Source of the DNA: Gymnogyps californianus
Taxonomy: Eukaryota; Chordata; Aves; Accipitriformes; Cathartidae
Length of the DNA stretch: 64,000 bases
Assembly (NCBI RefSeq): GCF_018139145.2
Contig: NC_059471.1
Span: 214,539,494-214,603,493, forward strand
Reading direction: 5' to 3'
Under the pieces are notes generated by a model. It searched no databases, was not told where the DNA came from, and saw nothing but the letters and a program-made list of their open reading frames with translations. Of the stretch, positions 59,969 to 64,000 are shown piece by piece. Numbering within the stretch: the first letter of the stretch is position 1; every line of letters begins with the position of its first letter. The position numbers and the translations under genes are program-made.

Positions 59969-62124
59969 CCTTGTGTCTATGATGAAGTGGCCCTGGGATC
60001 TCAAGACAGATTTCTGCGGGCAGGTGGCAGTGATGAGTGTTTCTGAGTGGTTCTGCATGTGGGCATAGGTAAGTTTAATGGCACTGAACGTAACTTTGGC
60101 ACTGTTTTTTTATAAGGGAGAGAAAACATGCTATGTCCATCTGGGAGCAAGGACTTGAATAGCAGCGTGGGACAGAAGCACAGCTTGGACTGCCACTACA
60201 CGTGACGCACTGTGATTTCTGGTATGTGAGAATAAGGGTTACTTTTCCTTGAAGTCTAATGGTTAGAGTGTGTCTTAGACACTGAAACAGTCTAGATAGG
60301 AAACAAGTACAGTTGAGTTAATCAAATCTCCACTGCTGGTGCTCCTGATGCCTTTCTGCCAGTACAGTTGTGGAGCAGGACCTTGAGGAGCAGTGGATGT
60401 AGCCAAGCCACACTGGGAACACTCCCTGATCCTCTACTGTAGCACACAAAATATATTGTAATGTTGTCACAGCGATTGGCCAAGGTTTAATAAAATTTAC
60501 CTGTATGCTAAAAATATTTTTGTCCGTGATTTCTCTGTCTTTCAAGGAGATGATCAGGCTTGAAAATACAGTCAATGATCTGTGGATCCAGGGTTTCCTT
60601 CTGGACTTGTTAGTGCATCAATTTCTGTATGCATAAGATGTTCTCAAATGCCTAATATATATTATACAGCCTTCTGAAAAAATACAGCCAAAGCAATAAT
60701 ATTATTCAGCTTGCAAAGCCAGGCACTTAAAAGTTAGGAAAGCGTATGGATGAAGGATCAGCAGAAAGTACTCCGGGCAAAGATGGTTCTGACTTCAATC
60801 TGAGTTTGAAAAGAGCTCAGCACTAAAGACTTGGAGTTAAAAGCCTCTTCCACAACCTGTGCAGCATGCACAATGCTCAGGCTGATCTTCATGTGTGGCA
60901 TAAGCTGTCACGACGTGCCAAAATTCTTTACAGCCTGAATCTTTACTGAATCTCAGCAGTGCACTCGGAGGCTGCCCCGTTGTATCATAGGGCTGACACC
61001 TCAACGTGTTGTGACATTAAACCTAGACTGATTTCAACCTACTCCAACATCAGTTCTGAAAACCTCTTGTCCAATGTAAAGCCACATCTCATGCTGGACA
61101 GACTGAGGTCAGAAAACAGGCCTTAACAGGTGAGAGTGTGTGTGCAGGCACTTGGAGCCCAGGGGTGTGCAACAGGGGTGAGCATAGCTCCTGCACTCAA
61201 GAAGGGTAATAACATGTAAAGGAGATGAAAACTCATATCCTCTTTCCATTACCTCCTTCACATCACCCGAATGAGTTTGCTTGCCATACTGCTCCTGTCT
61301 TGTTGGCACTGGATATACTTCTTGAGCTTTATGCACAATTATGTTGTAAAATGGGCTGAGATTGTATGTATTGAAGAAGAAATGTTCATTTTGCAATATC
61401 TGTATGTGCTGCTGTGTAGTTATCAGTTTTGCTTCAATTCCACATAAGCCCATGAAAAGCAAAATAAAATAACTCATTATGGGTTACATCACTGTTAAGC
61501 TGCAGAAACGCCAACAATCTTGGACTTCTGCTTTTGGTCTGTTCTTCTTCTCTGCGCCTTTCCTCCCATTATCTATTGTTTGCCACACTGCCAGCTGAAC
61601 TATATCTTGGAAGATACAATTTATCTGGGAAGACTATGACCTGGAAATCCTAGTTTTTGACTAGGCCTAATTAAAAGCTTATTTGTGAGTGCAGATGCCA
61701 ATCTGATATCAACTGTCGCAGCTCTGCTGCAGCCAGTGGAGCTACTCTGGTTAACACCTTGTTGCAGGTGGTCATCACTATTGTGTGAGACCAACGAATT
61801 TGGCCCTTCTGATCTATGAAATGCTACCTTTCGTTAGAACTCTATTCTAGGAAGAGTGTTGTCTCAGTCTCCATACCCTAAGAACCCATGGACCTGAGGT
61901 TAATAAATAATGCAGATTGCCCTAAATTTAGCTCCCCGCACAGAGAAGTGAGATATCATTATTCTTTGGTGTGTCCCAGCACTGATACGCCATTTTTGCA
62001 GAGGTTACCTAACCGAGAAAGGAGCTTTTTCTCTTTGCAAAAAAAATAGGGTAAAAAGGATTAAAATGCGGACTCTGCCATTTGAGGGTATTTTTGTGTC
62101 TCATCTTGCACTGAGAAAGACTAA
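59969..62124. other. Unannotated intergenic DNA
   Basis: No gene recognised. A 122-codon minus frame (61109-61477) lacks signatures. A weak CR1-tail-like word lies near 61790-61825. Confidence 0.4.
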
Positions 62125-62721
62125 ATACCTGTTGTGGTTTAACGCCAGCTAGCAACTAAGCAGCACGCAGTCACTTGCTCAATCCCCCCACCCAGTGGGA
62201 TGGGGGAGAGAATAAAAAAAAAAAACAACTCGTGAGTTGAGATAAAGACAGTTTAATAGGATAGAAAGGAAGAAAAATAATAATAATGATAATAATAACA
62301 ATAAAATGACAATGATAATACTAAAAGAATTAGACTATACAAAACAAGTGAGGCACAATGCAATTGCTCACCACTCGGTGACCGATGCCCAGTTAGTTCC
62401 CCAGCAGCAATCCACCCCTCCCGCCACTCCCCCCAGTTTATATACTGGGCATGATGTCATATGGTATGGAATGCCCCTTTGGCCAGTTTGGATCAGCTGT
62501 CCTGGCTGTGTCCCCTCCCAGCTTCTTGTGCCCCTCCAGCCTTCTTGCTGGCTGGGCATGAGAAGCTGCAAAATCCTTGACTTAGTATAAGCACTACTTA
62601 GCCACAACTAAAACCATCAGTGTGTTATCAACATTATTTTCCTACTGAATCCCAAACATTGCACTATACCAGCTACTAGGAAGAAAATTAACTCTATCCC
62701 AGCTGAAACCAGGACAATACC
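62125..62721 (-). mobile_element. Solo LTR, copy 5, minus strand, with exact 5-bp target duplication
   Basis: The LTR is 62130-62716 (587 bp). On the plus strand it starts TGTTGTGGTTTAACGCC and ends AACCAGGACA. ATACC flanks both ends exactly (62125-62129 and 62717-62721). In antisense are TTTATATA at 62437-62444 and TTTAAT at 62252-62257, with an AAT-rich microsatellite at about 62276-62310 and an A-run near 62214-62224. It is closest in structure to copies 1, 3 and 4 (ATT-rich central module). It is a solo LTR without internal sequence. Confidence 0.94.
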
Positions 62722-64000
62722 AAGTAAAATCTCAGCACTGACCTGGCTAGGTGAAGGAAAGTTGTATGAATGCCCCCAAATTTGCATTTGTTCCAGAGCA
62801 GCATAGCAGTTTTACCCTTCTTTACAGAGGAAGTGTGCTGCTGGCAGAACAGATTGTGACTTTAATATGACTGGACAACGTTTTCTACTGAAGAAAACTC
62901 TACTGAGTATCAAAAAAGAAGTTTCATGAAAAGCTTCTTTACTTTTCCTCTCAGTTTTCAGCGTTTCTTTAATCCTTTCATACTTAACTAATTTCTCTCA
63001 GGATGAGATGATCAGTTGCTTATGTTTCCTAAACTCTTTGGTACAAATTTAGCCCTGGAGAAAACAGCTGTCAGCTTGGATTTGTTGTGGGTATCTACTG
63101 GCCTTGATGACTGGATTTTACTTAGGCCCCAAAGCTGCTCCTGTTTAAATGGCGATCCATGGAGCTCCCTGGAAGCAGAACCAGGCTTAGGCTGGGTTTC
63201 TGAAAATAAACTCCTAAAATCTCATTGTAAATCTTCATAATTACTGACCCCTATCAAAGTGGATTGAGTCTTGGTGAGAACTAACAGCAATCTACTTTCA
63301 AAAATCAGGGCAGTCACATATCTAGTTAGCATAGATTTAAAGAGTTTAATATCAGACACCCATTTCTGGAAATCTTAGTGGAGTGGAAAAGACATCAAAA
63401 CAGCCTGTTCTACTGGAAGCAAAGAGGCCCATGTTTTTTAGTTGCAAAATAGCTGAAGGGTGGAAAGCCTTGTGCTCCTGGGGTCAAACCAACCTGACCT
63501 GTAGGATGTGGGCCATGACTGAAGACCAAGTATGGTCTTTGGGGCTTCTGAAGAAGGGATGGACCATCATGGATTGATGGAAGAGGCATCACTCTTTTTT
63601 TTCTCAGGGTTCAAGGGCTCTTCCCCTCTTGTGCAACCCCATGGGGAGTGGTGGGACTCAGGGGACAATTTCCACCACATGCCCCTGCTCTGCCTTCAGA
63701 AATCCTCTTCCTTGGCTCCCCTGGGGAACTCATGAATGTGTCTCATCCACAGCCACAGAAAGACTCTGGTCTGAGACAGAAAGGATCAGAAAAGCTGCCC
63801 GCCCTTCTTCTATGTCTTAAATGGAAGAAGAAAATTTGTCATTGGAGTCTCTTAGTCCGTCACTGTCCATTGCAGTTTTATTTGTCTCCTTTAGCCTTTA
63901 TGGCATGAGAAAAATACAGATTACGTGTGGTGGCTCCTCTCTTTCTACCGACACAGAAAGCTACTTGTATTTACTGTTATGATTAAGTTGCCATATGTTA
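62722..64000. other. Unannotated intergenic DNA to window end
   Basis: No gene or recognised repeat. Short overlapping frames only. Confidence 0.4.

Noticed and set aside
61785..61830. CR1-type 3' tail
   Set aside because: Only TTTGGCCCTTCTGATCTATG resembles the old tail; too short and diverged to annotate.

Overview
The window looks like avian, intergenic or deep-intronic nuclear DNA. The evidence is the repeat content: several CR1 LINE fragments, including 3' ends with the characteristic 8-bp ATTCTATG/ATTCTGTG tail, and five copies of one solo-LTR family (ends TGTCCTGG / CCACGACA) that I recall as common in bird genomes. MIR-like remnants are sparse. The sequence is AT-leaning and CpG-poor. 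I found no complete protein-coding gene, rRNA, tRNA or CRISPR array. Almost all short open frames look like chance, or lie inside repeats.

Layout: a (CTCTT)n microsatellite opens the window. 0.1-7.8 kb is mostly featureless, with a cluster of perfect palindromes at 3.65 kb and an unrecognised coding-like relic at 4.5-5.2 kb. A solo LTR lies at 7.9-8.5 kb. A MIR-like remnant at 9.1 kb is followed by a CpG-dense, exon-like block on the minus strand at 9.8-10.2 kb, the most gene-like piece here. A CR1 (minus) lies at 12.7-13.4 kb. 13.8-18.3 kb holds several short inverted repeats, a nuclear-receptor-like palindrome and a possible first exon. A 1.9-kb CR1 (plus) with recognisable reverse transcriptase motifs spans 20.5-22.4 kb. 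It is followed by a 50-bp tandem repeat with an internal hairpin (23.7 kb), another CR1 piece (24 kb) and an A-rich/T-rich inverted repeat (25.7 kb).

The second half holds a variant LTR (30.9-31.5 kb), a CR1 whose ORF2 3' end is still open (31.7-32.6 kb), an old CR1 endonuclease fragment (33.2-33.5 kb), ancient retroposon tails, and three more solo LTRs (45.2, 54.4, 62.1 kb). Between them are long unannotated stretches, some AT-rich with many homeodomain-type ATTA/TAAT cores that could be conserved noncoding elements.

There is no operon-like or pathway-like organisation. What happens here is repeat biology: four of the five LTRs keep exact 5-bp target duplications, and the fifth has a different central module and no clear duplication, which suggests a mosaic. 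I see no convincing undescribed gene system. The best leads are the 10-kb exon-like block, the 4.5-kb coding relic and the modular LTRs.
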